From the NCBI GenBank assembly GCA_903910495.1, contig CAIVZW010000817.1, forward strand, positions 1-5,723: DNA of 5,723 bases. The letters run 5' to 3'. Made by a program: the position numbers and the translations under genes. Below are positions 1-5,570 of this stretch, piece by piece; within the stretch, counting starts at the first letter, position 1, and every line of letters starts with the position of its first letter. The DNA is from an uncultured beta proteobacterium. GTDB taxonomy: Bacteria; Pseudomonadota; Gammaproteobacteria; Burkholderiales; Rhodocyclaceae. The notes beneath the pieces were generated by a model. That model was not told the DNA's origin. It ran no database searches and was given only the letters and a program-made list of their open reading frames with translations.

Positions 1-982
1 CCTCTCCGGAGGCGCGCGAGCCGTTCGCCTCGGCTTTGTCGGCCGGTTTTTCATCGCTAACGGCCGGCTTGAAGCGCAGGGCCGAATTCGGCACCATCAG
101 CACGTCGTCGCGCCGGGCGACGGCGATATTGACGTAGGCGGTCATGCCCGGCAGCAGGATCTGATCCGGGTTTTCCAGCGACACGCGGACGTTGTAGGTG
201 ACCACGTTCTGCGTCACCGTGGCGTTCATCCGGATTTGTTGTACCTGGCCGGTGAAGGAGCGGTCGGGGAATGCGTCGACCGTAAACCGCACCTTCTGGC
301 CTTCCTTGATCTTGCCGATGTCGGCTTCGGCAAAGCTCGAATCGATGCGCATTTCGGAGAGATCCTGGGCGATCTTGATCAACGTCGGGGTCTGCAGGCT
401 GGCGGCGACGGTCTGCCCGAGATCGACCACGCGATCGACGACGATGCCGGAAACGGGCGAGCGGATGATCGTGTAATTGAGGTTCACCTGATCCTTGTCG
501 GCGGCGGCCCTGGACTGCGCCAACTGTGCTTCGGCCGATTTGCGCGCCTGCACGGCCTGATCGAGTTCCTGGCGCGAGACGTATTCCTCCTCGAACAGCG
601 TCTTCATCCGGGCTTCGCTGGCCCGCGCCAGGTCCAGCGTGGTCAGAATGTTGTTGACGCTGGCTGCGGATTGTCGGGCCTGCGCCGCCAGCAGCGAACG
701 GTCAAGTTCGAGCAGAGGCTGGTTTTTTACAACCTTGTCGTTGAAGTCGACAAAGAGCCGGGTAACCGTGCCGGAAACCTGCGTGCCGACGTTGACCAGG
801 ACCACCGGGTTGAGCGTGCCGTTGGCCGAAACGGTTTGCACCAGATCGCCCTTTTCGACGGTCTGTATCCGGTAGCGCTGTTCGGGGAGCAGGGCGGTAC
901 TGCTGCGATACCAGTAGAAACCGCCAGCAAGGACGGCCAGCGCAAGGCCTGCGGAAAGGGTTTTTTTGATGATTGGTTTCAT
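1..982 (-). CDS. MacA-like periplasmic adaptor of a tripartite efflux pump (HlyD/RND adaptor family), 3' end beyond the window
   Basis: Membrane-fusion protein that would link an inner-membrane pump to the TolC-type channel encoded just upstream. Read from ATG at 982, 327 residues are present and no stop is reached before the left edge. Residues 1-7 are basic and 9-25 form one hydrophobic segment, an inner-membrane anchor or uncleaved signal. A first lipoyl half follows near 61-75 (NVGTQVSGTV), then a long charged, Ala/Gln-rich alpha-hairpin at about 105-165. The second lipoyl half starts near Y170 (YTIIRSPVSGIVV), followed by a beta-barrel region with a GQKVRFTVDAFPDRSFTGQV stretch. ALRFKP near residues 299-304 leads into a charged, probably flexible linker where the window ends. 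The order and wording fit MacA-type adaptors better than AcrA. The start overlaps the stop of the channel gene (ATGA), and GGAAG lies 9 nt upstream, so coupled translation is likely. The transported substrate cannot be told; a MacB-type ATPase next to it is inference. Confidence 0.9.
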   Translation of the reverse strand, partial: MKPIIKKTLSAGLALAVLAGGFYWYRSSTALLPEQRYRIQTVEKGDLVQTVSANGTLNPVVLVNVGTQVSGTVTRLFVDFNDKVVKNQPLLELDRSLLAAQARQSAASVNNILTTLDLARASEARMKTLFEEEYVSRQELDQAVQARKSAEAQLAQSRAAADKDQVNLNYTIIRSPVSGIVVDRVVDLGQTVAASLQTPTLIKIAQDLSEMRIDSSFAEADIGKIKEGQKVRFTVDAFPDRSFTGQVQQIRMNATVTQNVVTYNVRVSLENPDQILLPGMTAYVNIAVARRDDVLMVPNSALRFKPAVSDEKPADKAEANGSRASGE

Positions 983-2400
983 GGCTTTGTGCTTCCGGCA
1001 GGGTTCAGCAGGCTACTGTCGAGTGTGCCAACGGACTTGGCCAGCGCGGCGCGCGCGACGCGCCAGTCAAGCATCGCCTGGATGCGCTGCAGGCGGGCCG
1101 CAGCCAGCGCGCTCTGGGCGTTGAGTACATCGAGGATGCTGCCGACACCGGCCTTGTAGCGGCCGAGGGCGACACGTTCGGACTGTTCGGCGCTGGCCAG
1201 CAGATCGGCACTGGTGCTGATCGTCTGACTGGCGGTGGTCAGGCTCTGGTACGATGTCCATACGTCGAGCGCTACCTGCAGACGGAGGCTGTCGCGCTGC
1301 GCGCCGGCCACTTCGGCCCTGGCCTGTGCCGAGCGTACCTTGTAGGTGGTATTGAAGCCGGAAAAGATCGGCAGCGTCAGCGTCAGGCCGATCGAACTGC
1401 TGTGGCTGCTGAAATTTCCAGCGTTGCCGCTGGATCCTTGCCAGGCGGGTCCGGTTCCGAGCGAAAGCGTCGGCAAGCCGGACGAGCGCGTGAAATCGAC
1501 CGTCGACTGCGCAGCCTTGAGTTGGGCCTCGGCGGCCCGCAGGTCGGGGCGACGTTCGCGCGCCTCGGCAATCAGGGCTTCGATATCGCGCTTGTCGCGC
1601 TCAAAGGCCGCCGCGGGCAGCGTATCGGGAATGTCAGCGAGCCTGAGCGGCAAGCTGGCATCGAGCCCCATGACGTTGGCCAGAGTGCCGAATGCCGTCT
1701 TCAGTACCCCCTCGGCCTTGATGCGGTTGAGTGCGGCCTGAGACCAGGCCGTTTGCGCCTGCAGACGGTCGGCCGGGGTGCCGGTGCCGACCCGGTAGCG
1801 CACTTCGGCGGCCGAGAGACTTTCGCGGCTGGCCTTTTCCGATTCCAGTGCGGCGGTTACGGCAGCACGGGCGGCCTGCGCGTTGTAGTAGGACTGCAGC
1901 GCGTTGAGAAAGACGGTTTGCACCGTGGCATCCAGCGTCGAGGCCGCGGCGCTGAGCAGTTGCCGGGCGTTTTCCAGGTTGGCCGAACGCGCGCCAAAAT
2001 CGTAGAGCAGCCAGGAGAGGGTGAGCGAGGCGCTGCGCTGAGTGGCCGAGTCTCCCTCGCTGCGCAGTCGACTGACGCTCGCATTGCCGTCCAGGCCGGG
2101 CAGGAAGCCCGACTGGGCCACGCCAACCAGGGCCGCCTGCACGCGGGCGTTGGCCCAGGCTTCATAAGTACCCGGGTTCTGGCACAGCGCCAGATCGACC
2201 ACTTCGAGGACGTCGAAGACGGCCGCAGAGGGAATCGTCTGGCAGGGAACGAAATTGCTCTCCGGCATCGGCGCGAGTTGGGCACGTGGCGGCGTGATCG
2301 CCTCCGTGCTGAAAGGGTCGATCGAACCAAAGGCGATCGCCTCCGGCGCAAGTGCGCTGACGAAGGGGGCAAGGATCAGGATCAGTGAACGTGGATGCAT
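979..2400 (-). CDS. TolC-family outer-membrane efflux channel
   Basis: Outer-membrane and periplasm-spanning exit duct for a tripartite efflux or type I secretion pump. The 473-residue product begins with a signal peptide (about residues 1-23, ending AIA). It has no lipobox cysteine, so it is TolC-like and not an OprM-type lipoprotein. The two structural repeats of the OEP family are visible. Membrane-strand and coil parts occur at about 126-146 (LTLSWLLYDFGARSANLENAR, repeat 1) and 338-360 (repeat 2). The family hallmark RYRVGTGTPADRLQAQTA is at 201-218, and its partner RYKAGVGSILDVLNAQSALA is at 414-433. Length is typical of the family. The ATG at 2400 is chosen because it gives the signal peptide; its ribosome site is weak. 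The stop overlaps the adaptor ATG by four bases, so the two genes form an operon, here with the channel gene first. A TATACT -10 lies about 30 nt upstream of the start. Family assignment is secure; substrate is unknown. Confidence 0.93.
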   Translation of the reverse strand: MHPRSLILILAPFVSALAPEAIAFGSIDPFSTEAITPPRAQLAPMPESNFVPCQTIPSAAVFDVLEVVDLALCQNPGTYEAWANARVQAALVGVAQSGFLPGLDGNASVSRLRSEGDSATQRSASLTLSWLLYDFGARSANLENARQLLSAAASTLDATVQTVFLNALQSYYNAQAARAAVTAALESEKASRESLSAAEVRYRVGTGTPADRLQAQTAWSQAALNRIKAEGVLKTAFGTLANVMGLDASLPLRLADIPDTLPAAAFERDKRDIEALIAEARERRPDLRAAEAQLKAAQSTVDFTRSSGLPTLSLGTGPAWQGSSGNAGNFSSHSSSIGLTLTLPIFSGFNTTYKVRSAQARAEVAGAQRDSLRLQVALDVWTSYQSLTTASQTISTSADLLASAEQSERVALGRYKAGVGSILDVLNAQSALAAARLQRIQAMLDWRVARAALAKSVGTLDSSLLNPAGSTKP

Positions 2401-2424
2401 TGGATCGGAACGCGGGCCATATTT

Positions 2425-2439
2425 CCGCTAGTATAGCGG
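2425..2439. promoter_or_regulatory. Palindromic -10 region between the efflux operon and yaeQ
   Basis: The arms CCGCTA and TAGCGG enclose GTA, a perfect 6-bp inverted repeat. On the minus strand it contains TATACT (2435 to 2430), a 5/6 match to the sigma70 -10 box, placed to start a leader of about 23 nt for the channel gene. A weak TTTTGC lies 16 nt further upstream as a possible -35. On the plus strand the same bases give TAGTAT, a poorer -10 for yaeQ, 53 nt before its ATG. The palindrome could also be a regulator site. Only the -10 similarity and the symmetry are seen; promoter activity is inferred. Confidence 0.45.
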
Positions 2440-2486
2440 CCTTCGTTTGCGGCAAAAGCATTCAACTCATAACTCACTGGTTTCCG

Positions 2487-3035
2487 ATGGCGCTCAAGGC
2501 AACGATTTTCAAGGTCGATCTCGCGGTGGCGGACATGGACCGCAACCTTTACGCGGATTTTTCGCTGACGCTGGCGCGTCATCCGTCCGAAAACGACGCG
2601 CGGATGATGGTTCGCCTGCTGGCCTTCATGCTGCATGCCGATGAACGCCTTGAATTCGGCAAGGGACTGTCCACTGACGACGAGCCCGATCTGTGGCGCA
2701 AGGACCTAACCGGCGTCATTGATCTCTGGATTGTCGTCGGACAGCCGGACGAACGCTGGTTGCGCAAGGCTTCGGGGCGCTCTGCCCGGGTTGTGGTGTT
2801 TTCCTACGGCGACCGGGTGGCGGATATCTGGTGGGAACAGAACCGCAGCACGCTGGAAAAACTGCCCAACCTCTCCGTCTACCGGCTCTCGTCGGACGAC
2901 ATGCAGGCGCTGGCCGGTCTGGCCACACGCTCGATGAATCTGCAATGCACGATTCAGGAAGGCGAAGTGCTGATCACCGGCGAGGGCGAACCGGTGCGCG
3001 TCGAGCCGCTTGTGGTTTGCCGACAGGGCGACTGA
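2487..3035 (+). CDS. yaeQ: YaeQ family protein (PD-(D/E)XK nuclease-like fold)
   Basis: The 182-residue product matches the YaeQ family along its length and is close to the 181 residues of the E. coli protein. Recognisable blocks are MALKATIFKVDLAVADMDRN at 1-20, SLTLARHPSENDARMMVRLL at 26-45, ADERLEFGKGLSTDDEPDLW at 51-70, IDLWIVVGQPDERWLRKA at 78-95 and IWWEQN at 114-119. Structures of family members show a variant of the PD-(D/E)XK nuclease fold; the acidic and lysine residues around 64-94 are the likely remnant of that site, and no reaction is firmly established. E. coli YaeQ was first described as a multicopy suppressor linked to RfaH. The ATG at 2487 is chosen because homologues begin MALKATI. 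An upstream in-frame ATG at 2385 would run into the channel gene and adds unrelated residues. No good Shine-Dalgarno is visible. The gene stands alone, divergent from the efflux operon and convergent with yccF. Confidence 0.93.
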   Translation: MALKATIFKVDLAVADMDRNLYADFSLTLARHPSENDARMMVRLLAFMLHADERLEFGKGLSTDDEPDLWRKDLTGVIDLWIVVGQPDERWLRKASGRSARVVVFSYGDRVADIWWEQNRSTLEKLPNLSVYRLSSDDMQALAGLATRSMNLQCTIQEGEVLITGEGEPVRVEPLVVCRQGD

Positions 3036-3045
3036 ATCGCGCTTT

Positions 3046-3173
3046 GTCATTCCCGCGTAGGCGCCCTGAAGGTAAGGTGAAACCGTCCTGAAGAAGTACT
3101 CCTGGGGTGCGGGAATCCAGTCCATGCAATACGCTGTCTCAGCACTACCTTTGCTTGCTACCGCGTGAATGAC
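3046..3173. repeat. Palindromic intergenic repeat, interrupted at its first hairpin and degenerate in its second half
   Basis: The outer ends GTCATTCCCGCG (3046-3057) and CGCGTGAATGAC (3162-3173) are inverted repeats matching at 11 of 12 positions. The first hairpin has arms ATTCCCGC (3049-3056) and GCGGGAAT (3109-3116), split by about 52 bases that resemble the short inserted sequence found elsewhere in this window. The right half has decayed; no clear second hairpin remains. The element fills the gap between the convergent yaeQ and yccF genes, where it could act as a two-way transcription barrier (inference). Confidence 0.7.
3061..3108 (+). repeat. Diverged copy of the short inserted sequence
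   Basis: It begins GCCCTGAAGG (3063-3072), against GCCCCGAAGG in the copies at 4681 and 5571. It ends TACTCCTGGGGT (3097-3108), against TACCCCTGGGGT. The distance between these two marks is 46 bp here and 43 bp in the 4681 copy. The middle is not similar, so this is either an old copy or a related family. It occupies the apex of the hairpin of the surrounding repeat. Confidence 0.5.
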
Positions 3174-3196
3174 AGAAAGAGATAGCCTCTTGGCTA
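3174..3196 (-). terminator. Weak candidate terminator of yccF
   Basis: Reading leftward, the yccF stop codon is the first part of a TAGCC-AAGA-GGCTA hairpin (3196 to 3184), which is followed by TCTCTTTCT. The stem is only 5 bp and the T-run is broken, so it would be inefficient alone; the adjoining palindromic repeat may add to it. Confidence 0.3.
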
Positions 3197-3655
3197 CGGG
3201 TTCTTGCGCAAGGCCGAAATCGTTGATTCTGCATTGGCCTTTCTTGCGGCCTCGGCGACTTCAATCGTGACGATGGTCTTGCCGATCGGCGCCAGCGCAA
3301 TACCGGCCAGTTTCAGATGCTGGATTCCGAACGGGATGCCGATGATCGTGACGAAACACGCGACCGCTGAAACAACGTGGCCGATGGCCAGCCAGATACC
3401 AGCGAAAATGAACCACAGGACATTGCCGACAAGGGCCAGGCCGCCGGTACCGATATCGTCTTTCTGGTGGAGATCCTTGCGGCTGATCGCCTCACGACCG
3501 AAGGGGAAGAACGTAAACTGGCCGATCACGAAGCAGGCCTTGCCCCAGGGAATGCCAATGATCGAGATGAAAGCCAGCAGGCCGATGAGCCACCAGGCCA
3601 GCCCCATGAAGACACCGCCCAGTACAAACCAGAGAAAATTACCGATAGCACGCAT
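3194..3655 (-). CDS. yccF: YccF family inner-membrane protein
   Basis: The 153-residue membrane protein consists of two copies of the YccF domain. Residues 4-42 (GNFLWFVLGG ... ISIIGIPWGKACF) and about 76-114 (GNVLWFIFAG ... VTIIGIPFGIQHL) align with each other. This gives a paired set of hydrophobic segments joined by a polar loop around 54-72 and a basic C-terminal tail (EVAEAARKANAES). Both halves keep the GNxLWF and IIGIPxG marks of the family, and length is close to E. coli YccF (about 148). The cellular function is unknown; the repeated architecture suggests an internal pseudo-symmetric fold (inference). The ATG at 3655 is supported by AAGGGAG (3669 to 3663) ending 7 nt before it. It is convergent with yaeQ and lies downstream of the phosphatase gene on the same strand. 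A 184-bp gap containing a hairpin repeat separates the two, so they are probably separate transcripts. No convincing promoter was found in the roughly 50 bases between the repeat and the gene. Confidence 0.93.
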   Translation of the reverse strand: MRAIGNFLWFVLGGVFMGLAWWLIGLLAFISIIGIPWGKACFVIGQFTFFPFGREAISRKDLHQKDDIGTGGLALVGNVLWFIFAGIWLAIGHVVSAVACFVTIIGIPFGIQHLKLAGIALAPIGKTIVTIEVAEAARKANAESTISALRKNP

Positions 3656-3662
3656 TGCGATT

Positions 3663-3669
3663 CTCCCTT
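3663..3669 (-). promoter_or_regulatory. Ribosome binding site of yccF
   Basis: AAGGGAG on the minus strand ends 7 nt before the ATG at 3655. It is among the clearest Shine-Dalgarno sequences in the window and fixes the yccF start. Confidence 0.7.
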
Positions 3670-3707
3670 CAGGTATGAATCAGGGTTTGTCTGTAAAAAT
3701 ACCTTTT

Positions 3708-3819
3708 GGGAAAAGCTGATTTATTTCGTCACCCCGGCGAAAGCCGGGGTCCAGTTCGTTGATTCTTCTGGATTCCGGCTTTTGCCGGAATGACAAATTT
3801 GGAATACCTCAGCGTTTCC
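3708..3819. repeat. Uninterrupted twin-hairpin element with terminal inverted repeats (MITE-like)
   Basis: Hairpin 1 is ACCCCGGC-GAAA-GCCGGGGT (3731-3750), a perfect 8-bp stem with a GNRA-type loop. Hairpin 2 is ATTCCGGC-TTTT-GCCGGAAT (3772-3791), also perfect. The hairpins are inverted relative to each other: GTCACC...TCCAG on the left answers CTGGATT...AATGAC on the right. Outside them, GGGAAAAGCTGAT (3708-3720) is answered by TCAGCGTTTCC (3809-3819) in inverted form. The 20-bp ATTCC...GGAAT palindromes resemble Neisseria dRS3 repeats (established for Neisseria; similarity here is by eye). It lies between the phosphatase gene and yccF and serves as the unbroken reference for the other elements in this window. 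Confidence 0.8.
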
Positions 3820-3839
3820 TTTGTTGCCTTGTCCGAATT

Positions 3840-4490
3840 TCAGTAATTCGTGAGGACCTTGATGGCGCCGCGTTCGCCGAGATGTGCGGTATCTGCCCAT
3901 TGCTCGATGCGCCACTGATTATCGCAGATGCTGACCCAGTTGAAGCCCGTGTTCGGAATCTCGAAGTTGCGCGGCTGTTCGAGCGCCATATGGCATGCCC
4001 GGCGATAGATGAGATCGAGCACGCCTCCATGCGTGACCACGACAATGGTCTGACCGGCATGATTCCTGACCAGCCGGTCGATGCAGTCAAGTATGCGTTG
4101 CTGAACCTGGCGCAAGCTCTCGCCGCCCGGTAATACGTAGTCCGCATCACGCACTCTCAAGGCACGTGCATCATCTTCGTAAATGTTGACTATTTCACTG
4201 CCGACCAGCCCTTCGCAGCGCCCGAAATTCCGTTCGCGCAGCGCGGGGAGTAGCGTCACCGGCAGCTTCAGCGCTTCGGCGATGGGCCCCGCCGTCTGCT
4301 GTGCGCGCAACAAGTCGCTGCTGTAGATTGCAGCAATCGCTTTCCCCGAGAAGCAAGGGCCAGCCCACTCCGCTTGCTCCAGGCCATCTGCATTCAAGGG
4401 CAGATCCTTTTGCCCCTGCATGCGTTGATCGGCATTCCAATCGGTTTCCCCGTGGCGTACAAAGCAGAAACGTGTTGTTTGGCTAGTCAT
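3840..4490 (-). CDS. Histidine phosphatase superfamily protein (phosphoglycerate mutase/phosphatase-like)
   Basis: The 216-residue cytosolic enzyme belongs to the branch with a phospho-histidine mechanism. The signature FVRHGETDWN at 10-19 holds the nucleophile H13 and R12. R62 in SSDLLRAQQTA, E86 in LRERNFG and H154 in VVVTHGG complete the expected catalytic pocket. PGGES at 121-125 is also typical of the family. All key residues are intact and the length is normal for GpmB/PhoE/CobC-like members. These cannot be told apart from sequence alone: the enzyme may hydrolyse sugar phosphates, nucleotides or a cobalamin-pathway phosphate, and no cobalamin gene is nearby. The start at 4490 puts the signature at the usual distance from the N-terminus. 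The upstream bases GCCGTTTTTT give no real Shine-Dalgarno. A GCTACACTAGCG box lies 25 nt upstream and probably holds its -10. It appears monocistronic. Confidence 0.92.
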   Translation of the reverse strand: MTSQTTRFCFVRHGETDWNADQRMQGQKDLPLNADGLEQAEWAGPCFSGKAIAAIYSSDLLRAQQTAGPIAEALKLPVTLLPALRERNFGRCEGLVGSEIVNIYEDDARALRVRDADYVLPGGESLRQVQQRILDCIDRLVRNHAGQTIVVVTHGGVLDLIYRRACHMALEQPRNFEIPNTGFNWVSICDNQWRIEQWADTAHLGERGAIKVLTNY

Positions 4491-4514
4491 AAAAAACGGC
4501 GTGGCTCAAAAAGG

Positions 4515-4526
4515 CGCTAGTGTAGC
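4515..4526 (-). promoter_or_regulatory. Probable -10 region of the phosphatase gene
   Basis: GCTACACTAGCG on the minus strand contains TACACT (4524 to 4519), a 4/6 match to the sigma70 -10. The 12-mer differs by one base from GCTATACTAGCG, which sits at nearly the same distance (26 versus 25 nt) before the efflux-channel gene. No good -35 was found at 16-18 nt. The repeated position supports a core promoter. Confidence 0.4.
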
Positions 4527-4610
4527 AAGTGTGCCATTGGAGCGCTGCTACTTGATGAGTCGGGCGTTGTTTTCGGCGTTGAACAAAAATTTTCTATTGA
4601 GATGTGAACC

Positions 4611-4742
4611 CTTTGTAGGTCGGCCTTCAGGCCGACGTGTCTCTGATTCCTGTCGGGCTGAAGCCTGACCGAAGGAATGTGCCCCGAAGGCAACGGGCCC
4701 TTGGGCTCAAATACCCCTGGGGTACAGAGCCGACCCACAAAG
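4611..4742. repeat. 132-bp twin-hairpin element with 13-bp terminal inverted repeats
   Basis: The ends are CTTTGTAGGTCGG (4611-4623) and CCGACCCACAAAG (4730-4742), inverted repeats matching at 12 of 13 positions. Inside are hairpin GTCGGCCT-TC-AGGCCGAC (4619-4636, perfect) and hairpin GTCGGGCT-GA-AGCCTGAC (4652-4669, one G-T pair). A 61-bp second sequence (4671-4731) separates the second hairpin from the closing repeat. It is flanked by GACC on both sides (4667-4670 and 4732-4735). This family differs in sequence from the 3708 and 5432 elements but has the same plan. No coding content. Confidence 0.75.
4671..4731 (+). repeat. Longest copy of the short inserted sequence
   Basis: This 61-bp block lies between two GACC tetramers inside the 4611-4742 element. 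Positions 4681-4710 match 5571-5600 at 29 of 30 positions. Positions 4709-4732 match 5498-5521 exactly over 24 bases. Near the right end is the palindrome TACCCC-T-GGGGTA (4712-4724), and in the middle is GCCC-TT-GGGC. It has no open frame of interest and is probably a non-autonomous element. Confidence 0.7.
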
Positions 4743-4780
4743 CTAATGAACGATCCGGGTTGAAGGTGTTTCTTGAAAGA

Positions 4781-4809
4781 TTGCTGATTAATGGAATATC
4801 ACCTAAGAT
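4781..4809 (+). promoter_or_regulatory. Candidate vapBC promoter
   Basis: TTGCTG (4781-4786) and TAAGAT (4804-4809) are 17 bp apart. Each is only a partial match to the sigma70 boxes. An alternative is TTGAAA (4773-4778) with TATCAC (4797-4802) at an 18-bp spacing. Either would place the left operator arm on or just after the -10, as expected for autoregulation by the toxin-antitoxin complex. Confidence 0.35.
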
Positions 4810-4838
4810 GTGTATATATTAAACAAAGGATACACATC
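4807..4838 (+). promoter_or_regulatory. vapBC operator: 9-bp inverted repeat overlapping the ribosome binding site
   Basis: GATGTGTAT (4807-4815) and ATACACATC (4830-4838) are a perfect inverted repeat with a 14-bp AT-rich spacer. The arm centres are 23 bp apart, about two helical turns, which suits two antitoxin dimers on one face. The right arm ends directly before the vapB ATG and touches the Shine-Dalgarno AAAGGA (4825-4830, 8 nt from the ATG). The symmetry is seen; binding by VapB or VapBC is inferred from how such operons are regulated. Confidence 0.65.
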
Positions 4839-5033
4839 ATGCGCACCAATATCGTTATTGACGACAGACTGATGAACGAAACGCTCCGCCTGACTGGCCT
4901 CAAAACCAAGCGTGAAGCGGTGGAACTTGGCCTCCAGACCTTGTTGCGCTTACGCCAGCAAGAAGAAATTCGAGGCTTCCGTGGAAAACTGGACTGGCAA
5001 GGCAATCTGGAACAAATGAGGTCTGACAAGTGA
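4839..5033 (+). CDS. vapB: VapB-type antitoxin
   Basis: The 64-residue antitoxin neutralises the VapC RNase encoded just downstream and, with it, represses the operon. MRTNIVIDDRLMNETLRLTG at 1-20 followed by LKTKREAVELGLQTLLRL at 21-38 is the short ribbon-helix-helix DNA-binding fold of the VapB family. The C-terminal part (QQEEIRGFRGKLDWQGNLEQ, 40-59) is the usual toxin-binding tail with a conserved-type GKLDW segment. The ATG at 4839 is chosen over an upstream in-frame ATG at 4791. It has AAAGGA 8 nt before it, the family begins MRTNI, and the longer form would be coded across the operator. The stop overlaps the vapC GTG. Codon use looks less GC-rich than in the genes to the left, in keeping with transfer. 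Confidence 0.92.
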   Translation: MRTNIVIDDRLMNETLRLTGLKTKREAVELGLQTLLRLRQQEEIRGFRGKLDWQGNLEQMRSDK

Positions 5034-5431
5034 TTCTGGTTGATTCGAGTGTCTGGGTTGACTACTTCCGAGGCTCACAGACTCCCCAGACTGAGAAACT
5101 TGATGGATTGTTAAGCAGCGAACCGATTGCCGTGGGCGATCTTATTCTGACTGAAGTGCTCCAGGGTTTTGGCAGCGAGCGCGATTTCAATGAAGCCAAG
5201 AGGCTGCTGACCTCTTTGCTGGTGGTTGAACTTGGCGGTCAAGAGATTGCCATTCAAGCCGCGAGAAATTTCCGCATCTTGCGCGCGCAAGGCGTCACCA
5301 TACGCAAGACCATCGATACCCTTATTGCGACCCGCTGTATCGAAAACGGCTTCACCTTGCTGCACAGCGATCGGGATTTTGATCCCTTCGTGCAGTACCT
5401 TGGCCTCCGTTCCGCCTTGGCCGAAACCTAA
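5030..5431 (+). CDS. vapC: VapC-type PIN-domain ribonuclease toxin
   Basis: The 133-residue toxin has a PIN domain; family members cut tRNA or rRNA in a Mg-dependent way. The acidic residues expected at the metal site are present: D5 in MILVDSSVWVDYF, E42 in LTEVLQG, D96 in KTIDTLIA, and D114 with D116 in LLHSDRDFDPF. The gene is full length and unbroken, so the toxin is probably active. Translation starts at GTG 5030 in a GTGA overlap with the vapB stop, with GAGG (5018-5021) 8 nt ahead, which ties toxin synthesis to antitoxin translation. The RNA target cannot be read from the sequence. Directly after the stop (5429-5431) a repeat element begins, and another repeat precedes vapB. The pair is therefore enclosed by related repeats. 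Confidence 0.94.
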   Translation: MILVDSSVWVDYFRGSQTPQTEKLDGLLSSEPIAVGDLILTEVLQGFGSERDFNEAKRLLTSLLVVELGGQEIAIQAARNFRILRAQGVTIRKTIDTLIATRCIENGFTLLHSDRDFDPFVQYLGLRSALAET

Positions 5432-5480
5432 GGAAACGCTGATTTATTCGTTTTCGTCGTTCCCGCGCAGGCGACCTCAG

Positions 5481-5520
5481 GAAGTGTGCCCCGCAGGAAA
5501 TACCCCTGGGGTACAGAGCC
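5481..5520 (+). repeat. Internally deleted copy of the short inserted sequence
   Basis: It starts GAAGTGTGCCCCG and ends AAATACCCCTGGGGTACAGA plus GCC. Compared with the copy at 4671-4731 it lacks roughly 20 central bases, but the right 24 bases are identical and keep the TACCCC-T-GGGGTA palindrome (5501-5513). It sits at the apex of the first hairpin of the enclosing element. Confidence 0.65.
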
Positions 5521-5570
5521 GGGAACCCAGTTAAATCGACATTCTGGATCCTCGCCTGCGCGGGGATGAC

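Larger units (their letters stand above)
4491..4838. other. 348-bp intergenic region between the phosphatase gene and vapBC
   Basis: From left to right it holds the probable phosphatase promoter (4515-4526), then about 84 bases (4527-4610) in which nothing was recognised. An inverted-repeat element carrying a nested insert (4611-4742) follows, then about 38 AT-richer bases, then the vapBC promoter candidates and operator (4781-4838). Short open frames cross it on both strands, but they lie mainly in the repeats and have no coding look. Confidence 0.7.

Noticed and set aside
236..2388. Long plus-strand open frames (307 and 471 codons)
   Set aside because: They are antisense to the adaptor and channel genes, have low-complexity Arg/Gly-rich products with no family features, and exist because GC-rich codons leave few stops.
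2385..2486. An N-terminal extension of yaeQ starting at 2385
   Set aside because: It overlaps the start of the divergent channel gene, crosses the promoter palindrome, and adds residues absent from YaeQ proteins, which begin MALKATI.
3377..3793. A plus-strand frame antisense to yccF
   Set aside because: yccF on the minus strand is a clear family member with a good ribosome site; this frame ends inside a hairpin repeat.
4517..4822. Short open frames on both strands before vapBC
   Set aside because: They translate largely the palindromic repeat and its insert and show no domain, ribosome site or coding bias.
4791..4838. An extended VapB starting at 4791
   Set aside because: The extra 16 codons run through the operator. 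The ATG at 4839 has the ribosome site and the family's usual N-terminus.
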